DNA of 64,000 bases from Enoplolaimus lenunculus (Eukaryota > Nematoda > Enoplea > Enoplida > Thoracostomopsidae), in contig JASANG010003778.1 of NCBI GenBank assembly GCA_030248215.1, forward strand, positions 124,001 through 188,000, in the 5' to 3' direction. Position 1 is the first letter of the stretch. Each line of letters begins with the position of its first letter. The position numbers and the translations under genes are program-made. Of the stretch, positions 1 through 13,000 are shown piece after piece. Below the pieces are notes generated by a model. The model searched no databases, was not told the DNA's origin, and saw nothing but the letters and a program-made list of their open reading frames with translations.

Positions 1-411
1 GCTGATGAAAAAATGCAAGTTCTGTGTACAATTTCCTGCTGCAAGTTCTCGCAACAAAAACTTGCACGTGTGAATAGGGTTTAACACAAGTCTTTAAACT
101 GTGAAACGGTTGTTAAGTCAACGGAAATGTAATCAGTAGTAAACCAAATTTTCAGCGGTCGTTTTTGTGAAATTTTCGAAAAAATAAGCACCACAAAGAT
201 TGTCGTTTTCATGCAAAAGTTATATATACTGTATTGTCTGGCATTGAATGGCGTTAGCGATAGTAATGAATAATGGGATTTTGCTTTTTTGACGCATGGC
301 CCATTGTGATTTGTCGAAATTCTCTAAAATTTCATCGAAGACCTGTGACCCATTCAGTGGTGGATGTAGAAAGTTCTAATGGGGCAATACGATATATAAT
401 ACCGAGCAAAC

Positions 412-809
412 CTACTGTAGTGACCCGAATAAGAGGGTATGGAGCAATAAGAAGGGGTTCCTATTTTGTGTCCCAATCAATACGAGTCCGTATCTCGACT
501 AAGAGTCCGTTAGCGGATAGAGTCCCTAAACCCTAATTAAGGTCTATAAATGTCAATTATGTTAATTGTAGCGCATAAATGACTCCAGGACCAAACGTAA
601 ATTTTGAAAATACATTCGTAACTATTGACGAAAGACAAATAAATGTTCAATTCAACGGATAGTTGCAGTACCGGATATATATCAGTAACGAAAGGTGGCG
701 AAGCGTGGGTTAAAAATAAATAATAGTTTGTGACCGAATAACAAGGGGGGTACCCTCTGGAGAGACCAAATAAATATCAGCCCCCCTCTTATTCGGGTCT
801 CAACAGTAG
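412..809. mobile_element. MITE, 'GTAGTGACCCGAATAAGAGG' family, copy 1
   Basis: About 400 bp with inverted ends: left TACTGTAGTGACCCGAATAA (about 412), right the complement of CTACTGTTGAGACCCGAATA (to about 809). The interior has further paired G/C-rich blocks and no coding potential. A second copy in the opposite orientation lies at 23341-23657. Upstream MTR sequence 1-411 holds nothing I recognise. Confidence 0.7.
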
Positions 810-1028
810 TGAGCGAAAAGCCAAACGTGACTTCAGTACTTAATCTGAATACAGATTTTAGTTCACCTCTGTTGTGGGTAACGGCTTGAGTTGTCCCCTT
901 ACATCTGCCACTAGACTAATTAACCTGTTTGCGTACTCTGTATGTGGTGGTGTCGTGCTTTCAAAACTCACACATTCAGACTGTTAAATCACACGACTCG
1001 TTTACACAAAAATTAACATTTTTTCCAG

Positions 1029-4000
1029 CCATGGGAACTATGATACAAAAACGAAATCTTACTGAAGCTGATTTTCGTGGCTCGCTGTTTGTAGACCATG
1101 TCAAACCGTTAAAAGGCAACAATGATTTGTTGTCAATAACGCAGTCAGAAATTGTGAAACAAATTCATAAGGTAAGTGCAGTGTGTGCCGGCGGTTGCAT
1201 TACGTCATTTGGTACAAGTCCCATGCTTCCAAAATTTGCGGACGCCACAACGTTTAATATCTTGCTGTCATGCAAAGTTTAGCTGCTGAAATTGCCAACG
1301 TTAGCGAGGTGTTGTAGTTTTCTTCACTCAAAATAATATTTGTGATATTTAAGAAAAAATTCTTACATTTAAGAAATATGATTACCAAGGTGCACTTGAA
1401 AAGTATTTCTGTTATAACAGAAATGTTTTCAAAAAACGTTTTGAAATAAAGTCTGAAAATAAACGTTTTACAGTTATTTTTAGAAAAATTGTCTTAAATA
1501 TCAGCAAAACTTTTCAGATTTGCCACAGAAAACACTTTTCTGAATAAATTCACAAATACTTTTTTGTGTGTTGGGGCGAATTCTGATAACCCACGGCGTT
1601 GCAAGTCAAAATTTTTTCATTTGTGGTATGCTTGATAATTTGCGTCCATTGTCGGATGACACCAAACAGCACCGGACGACAACCGGAACTGTAGGAAACA
1701 ATTAAAAATAGTAAAAAAGTATACGCGTCATTCCTAGTTATGATGTTTTCTAATACGTGTTGTGTAAATAAGAAATATAACGAAACTAAATGCTCTTGTC
1801 TCAGTTACGTTGTTTGCTGTCTTAAATGAATCGGTTCAAAGTCTAAAGTTGCCAAAACATTCGAAATTGTAGGAATATCTTTTCGCCGGAGCTGATATCA
1901 TTGAAACGAACACATTCAGTGCAACAAGTATCGCACAGTCGGACTACGGGTTGGAAGAGTATGTAAGTTATACCAAGAGTGGATGATGCATACTAACAAG
2001 AGTGTGCAACTGGGTACATTCTGTGTAGAAACCAATGGTGCCGGCACGTGTTGCGCTTTTCGCCTACCACCTTTATTAGAGGAAGGTCCAACCTATGCGA
2101 GCCATGACACTTTATGTATTCGGCAACAAATTGCTTCCCATATTGTTAAATTTAGGATATTCCTGTAACAGCGACCCCCCTCTAAACAAAGGAGAGGGGT
2201 CGGCCAAAAACGCAACGCCCGGAGATACATTTTGTACCATGCAAAACCAAAAGTGTTGTACACTCTTGTATCATGCACTCTTGGTTATACTGGATTTATC
2301 TTAAATATATATTTAACAGAAAGTATATACAATTTTCAATTAAAAAATTGTAGGTTTCAAGCTTTTACGCTAGACCAGCATAACTTAAAATGTGTAAGGG
2401 TAACTCTTATATATCCCTGGTCCTGTTGCATTGGGGGTAGTGTCATTTTAGTGTCATTCGTTTACGCAATTGCTTAGATTTCTTTCCGTTAAGTGTACGC
2501 CAGCTGACGATTGCTATCATATCGAGATTTGAAAATTTTTGGTACATTCGAGCTTCGTATGACCTCGTCTGAAACGTTTCACATCCAAAATTTGAATTAT
2601 CGAAAAATAATATTTTCGGTAGGGCAAAGATCCTGCCATTCCGATCGCGAAAATTTTTGTGAAAAAATTCAGCTTATTTATACAACTGACGATGCAGTTG
2701 AGTGTCAAACTGAGTCGAACGGTGTTCACTTTATTGTACTGCCATCAACTTCATAAGTTATGATCAAATCACTGTATTGACTATCGGCCAATGATGCTTG
2801 CTGAAATTATTAGACGATGTCATGAAACGATTAAATTTGCAGAAATCTCTAAAATTTGAATATTTTCGGGCAAACGCCGTCTGGCGGGCGGTTAACAGAT
2901 GCTATTAGTAATAAGCGCAAATAGATTGCATGCATTCGGATCAAAACCTTAACGACCGAACTCAGAATACTTAAACATTTCTCACTGAACAACATAAAAG
3001 TGTTCCAGTTAAACGTCATGTGCTTTATTAATAATAGGTTTATCAACTAAACAAACAGTCTGCTGCCATTGCTAAACAAGCTTGTATCGAAGTTGAACAA
3101 GAAACAGGTAGAGATATATTATGCTTAAATTCTAATGCAGTGTAATTCTTCTTCCAAGTTCATTTTTGATTCGTTCCATGCATATTTGGTAAAAAATAAG
3201 GTTTTCGACAGATTAACGATGCTGTCTTCATGATTAAGCGTCAAGTTTAACCACAGTACTGCACTGGTTAGGATCGAACTGGACTTAAGCAATAGTTGCA
3301 CGGAGTTGTGATAGGATCGAACTGGACTTAAGCAATAGGTGCACGGAATTGTGATTGGTATATCTACAAGTGTATCTGACACACATTTTATTCAACAGTA
3401 TGCAACTGAATATCCAGTCTGTGTAGCAAAGAATGTACCTAGCACGCATTGCGTTTTTTCAATACGTCACTGCAGTTATGGCAAAGAGTTGAATTTATGC
3501 AATGAAGAGATTCATCATCGACGGTTGGTACGATTACCTAATTGTATTCTTTTCACTTATCGACTTTTGCACGATTTTGGCAAAAGTATGATTTGGTAGC
3601 AATTGAGACATTTAGGGATTCAACGATTCGTTGCTGGTGCGTTTGGTCCAACAAATCGAACTCTTTCAATATCACCGTCAGTGGATCATCCAGATTATCG
3701 AAATATTAGTGAGTTGATTTTGGTTTTTTGCGTACCTTAAATGTTATGTAAAGCCGTATGCTAAACCTGTATTGAGGTTCTACTTACTGTCGGATGGTAA
3801 TCCATGTTCGGATAATTTACTTTTGACACCTGTGGATTTGTTGATTTATTGTGAAGCTAATGTAAAAAAGTTGTCAAATTTAGAAGCGCACCATTCACTA
3901 ATTCTGTGGTGGCAAGGCATACGTTTTACCTACTGGTAATAAGGGTTAGGGTTGCGCTATACTTGACGTTCGGCGCCGTCCGACACCGCCCGTCACCGTG

Positions 4001-7000
4001 CGTCACCCGTCCGTCACCGTGCGTCACCCGTACATCGCCGTCAGTCATCTGTACGGCGCCGTCCGTCACCCGTACAGCGCCGTCGGTCAACGTACGGCGC
4101 CGTTCGTCACCCGTCAGGTGCCGTCGGTCACTCGTACGGCGCCGTCCGTCACCCGTACGGCGCCGGCCGTCACCCGTACAGCTCCGTCGGTCAACGTACG
4201 GTGCCGTTCGTCACCCGTCAGGTGCCGTCGGTCACTCGTACGGCGCCGTCCGTCACCCGTACGGCGCCGTCCGTCACCCGTACAGCTCCGTCGGTCAACG
4301 TACGGTGCCGTTCGTCACCCGTCAGGTGCCGTCGGTCACTCGTACGGCGCCGTTCGTCACCATCTGTTACCATACGTTATCGTACGAAAAATTTGCGAGT
4401 TTGCAACTGAATTCAATATAGGATATTAAGTCCTTTTAACACAGAGTTAACTTATTAAACTGCAACTTTTTAACTTGCAAAAGTACTTATTTTCGGATCA
4501 CGTCCTCACAACTAAATTTGACTGGCGTGTGCTCGCTCAACCGGCGAATACTTTACAACAAAAGCTTCGATTTGACTCCGCGTTATGGGCCCTTGCTATA
4601 GAATTCGTGGAGATTTCTAATCTGCGCCTGTTCTGCAGTGGTTATTGGCGTATAGGAAAACAGAATTAGTTTGGACCGGTACCTGATAACGGTTAACATG
4701 TTGATTGTTAACGGGTCAATGTCTGCACAGAAGATATATCAACTTGTATTGGGGGTTGAGGCACCGCATGCCTTTCGGTTGGCCCCCAGTTTCCAAGTAT
4801 ACGATGTATTAAAAAAATTGCAATAATGGTTGCACATCAGTTCACATTTTCAATTGTTGCAAATATTTCATATCAATAGCGTACTCTTAGATAAACGCGC
4901 AATTGGCATTTTAAGGTTTTCGCTGTTACCCGAAGCGAAAAATTTAAGCTTTTGTCATATTTTAGCATTCGACGAACTTGTTGCTGCATATACTGAACAA
5001 GCCAACGGTCTTATTGACGGTGGTGTTGACATTTTATTAGTAGAAACTGTTTTTGACACCCTAAATGCGAAGGTAAGTTTAGCGGATTTTCAGTTCAAAT
5101 CCAAGTATGCGACAACACCAGGAGTTTTGAAAAAGGACGACAGTATGAATCCATATAAGATAGTTAAGGGGGTCCGGGCTTTTCGGTTATCCCCATTATC
5201 AGCCTGCGTTTGCCCAAAAGTGTTCGGATTTTGAAAATGTTGGCCATTTGAGCTTCTGGTGGCTTTCCCTGATTATTTCACTGCCAAATTTGATTCCGTT
5301 GGGACCCAAAAAATTTTGTTGTCAAAAGTTTGACAAATTATATATCATTCGATGCAGCATGTAAAGCTGAGTCCAATGGTGTTAAATTTTGTGTAATCCG
5401 AAGATTTGTGATTTTGTTCTGAATTTGCAAACGAACCTGCAAGGCATTTTCGTGGGATATTAATTATGTTAATTATTTTAATTTCAGGCAGCGCTGTATG
5501 CAATACAACAAATCTTCAGTTTACAGAATCGAACGTTACCCGTTTTTGTTTCTGGTACAATAGTTGACAAAAGTGGTCGAACTTTGTCCGGTCAAACTGC
5601 GGAAGCATTTGTCATTAGCGTTTCACATTGCTCGCCATTATGGTAGGTTGAAAGTAATTTATGTTACTTCTCATGAACAAAAAATTTATTTATAACTAAA
5701 AAGTGTATTTTTTTAGCTTTTTTTAAAATTAAAAGAAAATCAAACAAATGTAAAGCAAGACACACAGTCTCGTTAAATCTTTGTCAACAATTTACCAATT
5801 TTGTCTCAATTTCATATGTTTCAGTTTTTTTACGCGTCTGTACTCTCAAATTTAAATATTTCACTCCTTTTACGCCCCTGTCATTTTCAATTCAAATATT
5901 TCACTCTGTTTAAGCCCCTGTCCTCTTCCGTGAATAGACTGGTCAAAATTTTGTTATATTTTGATACTCCACGTAGATAATTCACTACCAGGCTTTGGTT
6001 TCTATATCCGATATTTTGACATCCGGCTACACGATCATAATAATGAAGAGGTTGTTTGTTAAAACCGCTCGCAGGATTTCTGCTTAGAGGTGGTATTAAC
6101 GATTTATCACATAGATAAATTTGTGCTTTATTTTTAGCGTTGGTTTGAATTGCGCACTTGGAGCTGAAGATATGAGACCGTTTATTGAAGCAGTTGGTCT
6201 CAACACTAAGAAATTCGTCGTTTGTTATCCGAACGCAGGCTTGCCGAATAATCTCGGAGAATACGATCAAACACCGCAACAATTCGCAAAGCATATCGAA
6301 GTTAGTCTGTGTAATTTGTTATGATGGTCGCGATTAAATTGGGCCTTATTTCTGTCTGCGGCTGAATCGTTTACTTATTAACTGCTAACTTAGTAGAAGT
6401 ATAAGTAAAAATAGCTTCGCGTAGTATATATGTTGTAGGCCAAGTTGTAATTCCGCTTTGGACTAGCCCAATTCAGAATTGGACTGAATTACGACTTGGG
6501 TTACGACATATATAACAAATCTAAAATTGCAAAAAAAAGTTTGAACTCGTCATTCGAATAAATAACTGCAAAATGGAACAAAGCAAAGTCATAGTAATTA
6601 ATTGCAAAGCCAGGAATATGAAAACAAGTAATTGCAATAAGTAAACTAATTTCTGTATCAAACTGTACCGTGTGCGAGAGTACACAGAATTTTCTGAAAT
6701 TTCTGCGAAACACTTCATACCGCTACATGCCTTTACGTCCTGCATCTTTAAGGGGCGTCCAGGTTTCTGGTATGTCTATAAAATAGTAGGTTTAGATTCT
6801 AGATTACTTTTTTTCGATAGGCTTAGGCTTAGGAATACGCTTAATCTACTGTTACGCCCCTTAAAGTAACAATGGTCTTTATTGGTATGGGTCCAGCTTG
6901 ACTGCGCACTATTATCCGAATCAAGTTCAAATCTAAGACAATGTTGTCAAGAAAAATACTGATTTTAGACAGCATTTTTCTGGTGTCGTTTAACAGTTTT

Positions 7001-10000
7001 GCCAAATGAGTTTAGAAGTGCATGGTTATTTTTTCGATTTACCAGTTAGTATTTTCTTTATAGAATTTTGCACGAGACGGATTCGTGAATGTTGTCGGTG
7101 GCTGTTGTGGTACAACTCCTGAACACATCAAAGCCGTTGCCGCGGTGATCAAAGGAATTGCACCTCGGAAATTGCCAACTTGCCTGCATGAAGGCTACTC
7201 AGTGTTATCAGGTATGTATACGTATGCTTTGGTTTTGCTATGTTTTGAACAAGTTTGACTGTTTATCTCAAAGATATTAAGTGATTATGACATATTAACC
7301 GTAACTCAGTTTTCGCTGCAGCAATTTTAAATCCCTAAAATTGTTGCAATTCATTAATCGGAAAGCGTTTAGAGTAATTATTTGAGCAGATTTTTCGGAA
7401 AAATTTCTTAATTAATAAAATTTTCATTTTCAGTTTGAAAAACGACCAAACATTAAAATATGAATTTTAAATTTCAATTTGCCGTTGAATACGGTTTTTC
7501 TTGTTTTGGCTAAAAGAGTACATTATGGTCTGTTTGGATCCAGTTTGTATTACCTTTAACGCAGCAATCGGCATTCTACACTATTTCATTCTGATAGAAG
7601 AACTGTAATGCTTGAGCAAAGATACGATGAGTTATATTAACGAGAAGTTACCGGAAAACCGAATGTTTCATGTTTTACAAAAAGCCTGCTTATTTGTAAA
7701 GGTCAAAAACGTTAGTTTTACCGCAGATTTGTATAGAGCCGCAAAACTATATTTCTCAGTAATTTTTGAACAAATACGAAAAAAACTGTTTTTTTCGAAT
7801 TTATACTGCTGGTTCCTATCGGTCAGAAAATATCACTTTTATATGATCCTGTGACAATGACATTCTGACTATGCACTGCAAAAAATGTTGAGTCAAATCA
7901 ACTCTCTCCGAAATAAGCTTTACGGGACTACACAATCTGAGTCAATTCTCAGTAATTTATGAACAAATACGAAAAAAACTGTTTTTTTTTTCAAATTTAA
8001 ACTGCTGGTTCCTATCGTCAGAAAATATCACTTTTACATGGTCCTGTGAAAATGACATTCTGACTATGCACTGCAGAAAAAATGTTGAAACATATCGACT
8101 CTCTCCGAAATAGGCTCTACGAGACTACACAGTCTGAGTCAAATTGGACTCCGTCAGAGTCAAGTTCGACTCACTGAATCGCATGCTTGACTCTGGCGGA
8201 GTCGAATTTGGCTCAGTTTGTGTAGTCCCGTAGAGCCTATTTCGGAGAGAGTCAATTTGACTCACCATTTTTGCAGTGTGGTCCTGTCAAATAATTGCGT
8301 TAACACTGTTCAGGATTGGAAGCGATGACAATCGGCCCAAATACAAATTTTGTTAACATTGGCGAACGTTGCAATGTTGCCGGTTCAAAGCTGTTTGCCA
8401 ACGTTATCAAAGAAGGAAAATTTGAGGTAAGAACATATTGCTGAATGCAACATTTGTGAGCCTTTTAATGGTCGAGTTTTATAACGATTTATTGAATCGA
8501 ATCCTTGCTATCACAGAAATATCTATTTTGCCACAAAAATATCGTCTTTGCCACAGAAACATCTTTTTTGCCACAAAAACATCTTTTTTGCCACAAAAAT
8601 ATCGTTTTTGCCACAGAAACATCTTTTTTGCCACAAAAATATCTTTTTTGCCGCAAAATATCTTTTTTGCAACAGAAATATCTTTTTTGCCACAGAAATA
8701 TCTTTTTTGCCACAAAAATAACTTTTTTGCCACAAAAATATCTTTTTTGCCACAAAAATATCTTTTTTGCCACAGAAATATCTTTTTTGCCACAGAAATA
8801 TCTTTTTTGCCACAAAAATAACTTTTTTGCCACAAAAATATCTTTTTTGCCACAAAAATATCTTTTTTGCCACAGAAATATCTTTTTTGCCACAGAAATA
8901 TCTTTTTTGAAACAAAAATAACTTTTTTGCCACAAAAATAACTTTTTTGCCACAAAAATATCTTTTTTGCCACAAAAATAACTTTTTTGCCACAAAAATA
9001 TCTTTTTTGCCACAGAAATATCTTTTTTGCCACAAAAATATCTTTTTTGCCACAGAAATATCTTTTTTGCCATAGAAATATCTTTTTTGCCACAGAAATA
9101 TCTTTTTGTCAGCACTTAACGTTTCCAAGAAGGCGGTGGCAAGCATCTACGAAACATGTTCGTTATAGTATTTTTTAAAGTACTAAACGAAACGCTAGAC
9201 AGAAATGTGTATTTACATCAGCCAGTAAAAATTGCGTATGGCTTCAAATGTTAACAAATCGCCATGCATACAGCTTGAACAAAACGGCTATCTCCTCGAC
9301 TAGTCTAACTCGGAATTGAACTGAATTACGGCTTGAGCTATGACATATATGCGATAGAAAAAACCAGATTTGCAAATACATTGAGCAATGGTATCTGCAA
9401 GATTTAGCTATTTAAGTCACACCGGTCGCAGAAGGATTTAGTTCACGCAAGCAATTTGTTTAGCGATCAAAAACGAACAGGTATTGCAAAATTATTAGAA
9501 ACAACGAAATATACAGTTTTAGTTTTTTTTAAATTTAAAACCAAACTATAGATTGTTTTAGAAAGCTATGGATATAGCGAAAAAGCAAGTTGAAGACGGC
9601 GCTCAAATACTGGATATCAACGTGGATGATGGATTAATTGATGGCGTTAAATGCATGACAAAGCTTTGTAATTTAATCGCAACTGAGCCTGAAGTTGCTC
9701 GTGTATGTTTATATTTATATGTTAAAGCTGGAACGCCCTACATACGTATTTTGGGCAATTTTCTAGCATATACTTTGTTTACAATAATTTCTTAAGAAAT
9801 ACACGTGATTGTTCTATGAAAATAAAAATTTGCTAACAAGTTTTGTTGCGTTCGCTAGCTTTTGCGCATTGGGCAAAGCTGACAGACTAGTTTTGATTTA
9901 TTAAACTTGAATTTATGATGTTAAACTGTTAAACCAAGTGTGTGGAAAATCAGTTTGACAAGAGTATGGCACTGGGTACATTCTGTGTGGTACTTTGTAC

Positions 10001-13000
10001 CAGTACTTACAATGCGACATTCGCGAAAATCTTAAGATTATTTCGTGGATTTTAGCATCGTAAGTTTTTAAGATACATATCGAGTTGCACACCCTGTATT
10101 TTCGAATGGCGTCTACGACCGGTTGGCAAGAAGTGTTGTAACTCTTGAGCCATTATTGAATCAAACTTTACACTTGTACATAACTCATTTTTTGTAAACC
10201 TGTTGCCAAAACGAAATTCGTACTTTTAGCTTTATTCTACGTCGTCGCTATTTTCCTTTTCCATAATTAATATTTTTTGTATATCGCAAATTTTATGACC
10301 AGTAAAAAACTGACTTGTTACCAGACATTTCAGGGTTTACAATGTTATTGTTGCAGGTGCCACTTTGCATTGATTCGTCAAATTTCTCTGTAATTGAAGC
10401 TGGGTTGAAATGCACCCAAGGCAAATGCATCGTGAACAGTTTGAGTCTCAAAGAAGGTGAAGAAGACTTTTTGAATAAAGCAAGTGTGGTTCGAAGCCAC
10501 GGCGCCGCTTTGGTTGTGATGGCTTTTGACGAAATTGGACAAGTCAGTTTTAAATTTTAATTATAAAAAATGTTAATATCATCTAATTTGTCATCATTCT
10601 TGTTTGAGAGTTGACTGGAGCACACCACCTTGCTGTTTTAGCGCACCATAAGGTTGGCTTGCTGTATTTAAGAAGGAGTGTGAACGCGTGCTACTTGCAT
10701 TTGTGGCGCAAAATGTGCTTTGCTGAGACTAGGATTTATTCTTGGGTTGAACAACTGTTTCAAAAACAATAAAAAACTCATCAACACCAGTTTATTAATT
10801 ACTATTATTATTATTTTATTATTATTATTATTCTTATTATTATTATTACTGGGAATCCGTAGTTGCAGACATGTGCAACTTTCTTGGCATATGTTTACAA
10901 AGCTTTGTTCAAGCAAGTCATCACCTAAGCCTTGAAACTTGACTGACAATTGAAAAAATAACAAAATAGAAATAAATTTGCATATGGATATACAATCTGC
11001 TGGAACGTTGCCGAAAATACGTACGTGAGGCGTTCCAGCTTTAATATATAGATTATTGAGCGAAGCGAAACTCCGAGCGAAGCTCGGAGTTTTGCGAAGC
11101 GTTTTATGTTTTGTACTTGGGGGTCGAAAGGTGGATGTCCGTCTGTCCGTCTGTCCGTCTGTCCGTCCGAAGAGAATCTCAGGAATGGCAATTACCCTGG
11201 GGTGTTAACCTCGCATTGGTGTTTTAAAATTTTAAGCCGTTTGTTAGCTACAGGCTAATTTGCATAATTAATTAAGCCTAAATTAGGACCTTCCACAATA
11301 TTTCACTAATTATTACAGTTAGAAGCAATCTAATTTTAGCATCAAAGGGTTTTTGGATGCGAGGAATCTGCGTAGACTATTTACAAACCTCCAAAACCGA
11401 TAATTGAGCAGTTAGCTAATAAATAATTTGCATATTAGCACAGTTTATAAGCCTAAATTAGGGTTTTTTACAATATTTCACTAATTATTAAGGTTAAAAG
11501 CTATATAATTTCAGCACTAAAAGGTTTTTAGGTGCGAGGAATTTGAATAAATTGTTTACATACCTCCAAAACCGATAATTGAATAGTTAGCTAATAGCCA
11601 ATTTGCATATTGCTTAATTGACAAGACAAAATTATGACTTTTTAAATTATTTCAATATTTATTAAAGTTTACTGAAGGTTTTTTGGTGCGAGGAATATGA
11701 ATAAATTGTTTACCAACGTGAAAACCCGATAATTGAGTAGTTAGCTAATAGATAATTTGCATATAAGCATAATTGATAAGCTTGAATTAGGCGTTTTTAC
11801 AATGTTTCACTAATTATTAGGGTACAAGCAGTCCAATTTCAGCAATAATGGGTTTTTAGGTGCGAGAAACTTGAATAAATTGTTTACTAACCTCCAAAAC
11901 CGATAATTGAATAGTTAGCTAATAACTAATTTGCATATTACCTTAATTGCTTACGTGTGTTCAAGCTTCGCTCAATAAATGTAGTCCCACTACGACTGGT
12001 TATTATTATTATTTTGCTTTAATTACAGGCCGCCGATACTCAACGCAAAATTGAAATATGCCAACGATCGTATCATATGCTTATTGATAAGCTTGGATTT
12101 GATCCACACGATATTATATTCGATCCAAATGTGTTAACAATTGCAACTGGAATGGAAGAACACGCCGGTTATGCGGTGGCGTTCATTGAAACAGTTGAAT
12201 TGCTCAAAGTAAAAACAGCCGTCATCGTTTGAAGCTCAGGTTTTCAGTTTAACAGTGAACGAATCTACAAAAAACTGCGCTAGTCATACTGCAGAATAAA
12301 CAAATCGTTGTTATCTGTTCAAATTTTTGTGCTCAGTTGCGTTGAAAACGTAATATCGTTTTTTTTCACAGGGCCATATTAGAGTTAACTTGAGCTTTAG
12401 ACTAGTTTTGTTGGTTAGGCTTAGGCCTAGGTTTTGTTATAGCGTCATCATTACGCCAATGATCAGGCTTAGGTTTAGCAATATACTTATATAGTAATGT
12501 TACGTTTCTCGAAGTATTAACAATGGCTCAATTTCGCACAATGCGCAGCAGGGTATAAAATTGGCTTATTTTGGTAAACTTGGTCAATTGGGAAACTCAA
12601 AATGAAGATATTACTAAATTGTCGTTGATGAAATTATAACATGAAGTCCTGTGTTTTGCAAGCATTTTTGTCTAGCTATGATATTATCGGCCCGTGTTAC
12701 TTTAAGGGGCGTTCAGGTTTCTGGTGGGTCTATAAAAGAGTACGTTTAGATTCTAGGTTACAGTTTTTTTTGCTTAGGCTTAGGAACACATTTTTGCAAC
12801 GCTTAGGCTTTGCCTTAGGAACACATTTTTACAACGCTTAGGCTTAGGCTTTAGGAACACGTTTTTGCAACGCTTAGGCTTAGGCTTTAGACTTAGGAAT
12901 ACGTTTAATCTACTGTCACACCCCTAAAAGTAACACTGGCCACATTATCAAAGGTTCTTTATTCTTATGGTCAATAGAGAAATTTACCTGGTTGCCGAGT

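Larger units (their letters stand above)
1029..7211 (+). other. MTR: MTR exons 1-8: homocysteine-binding, zinc-containing barrel
   Basis: These exons encode the N-terminal TIM barrel that binds homocysteine through zinc. Visible family blocks are [55 protein letters not shown] and [10 protein letters not shown]. The three expected zinc cysteines are present: one in LNCALG (6151-6153) and the adjacent pair in GGCC (7103-7108). Introns: intron 2 opens with an inverted-repeat element; intron 3 holds a 43-bp tandem duplication (3271-3313 and 3314-3356); intron 4 holds a GC-rich minisatellite; introns 5 (5073-5487) and 6 (5643-6137) hold nothing I recognise; intron 7 holds a small palindrome and a family-A element. 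Confidence 0.95.

Noticed and set aside
273-536. 87-codon frame at the left edge as a possible first MTR exon
   Set aside because: It lacks the expected residues before the MGTMIQ exon and overlaps a MITE; no donor in the required phase.
2511-2756. 81-codon frame in MTR intron 2 and similar words near 5160-5420
   Set aside because: The two regions share diverged non-coding words (TTTGAAAATTT, GAGTC[GC]AA[CT]GGTGTT); probably an old repeat, but I could not define ends, so it is not listed as a feature.
3906-4429. Plus-strand frames of 143-171 codons rich in Arg, Pro, Ser
   Set aside because: Produced by the 21-bp GC-rich array in MTR intron 4; three frames are open at once and none is conserved.
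8479-9146. Three overlapping minus-strand frames of over 200 codons ([16 protein letters not shown] repeats)
   Set aside because: They are translations of the 20-bp minisatellite, which has no stops in several frames; no unique sequence is coded.
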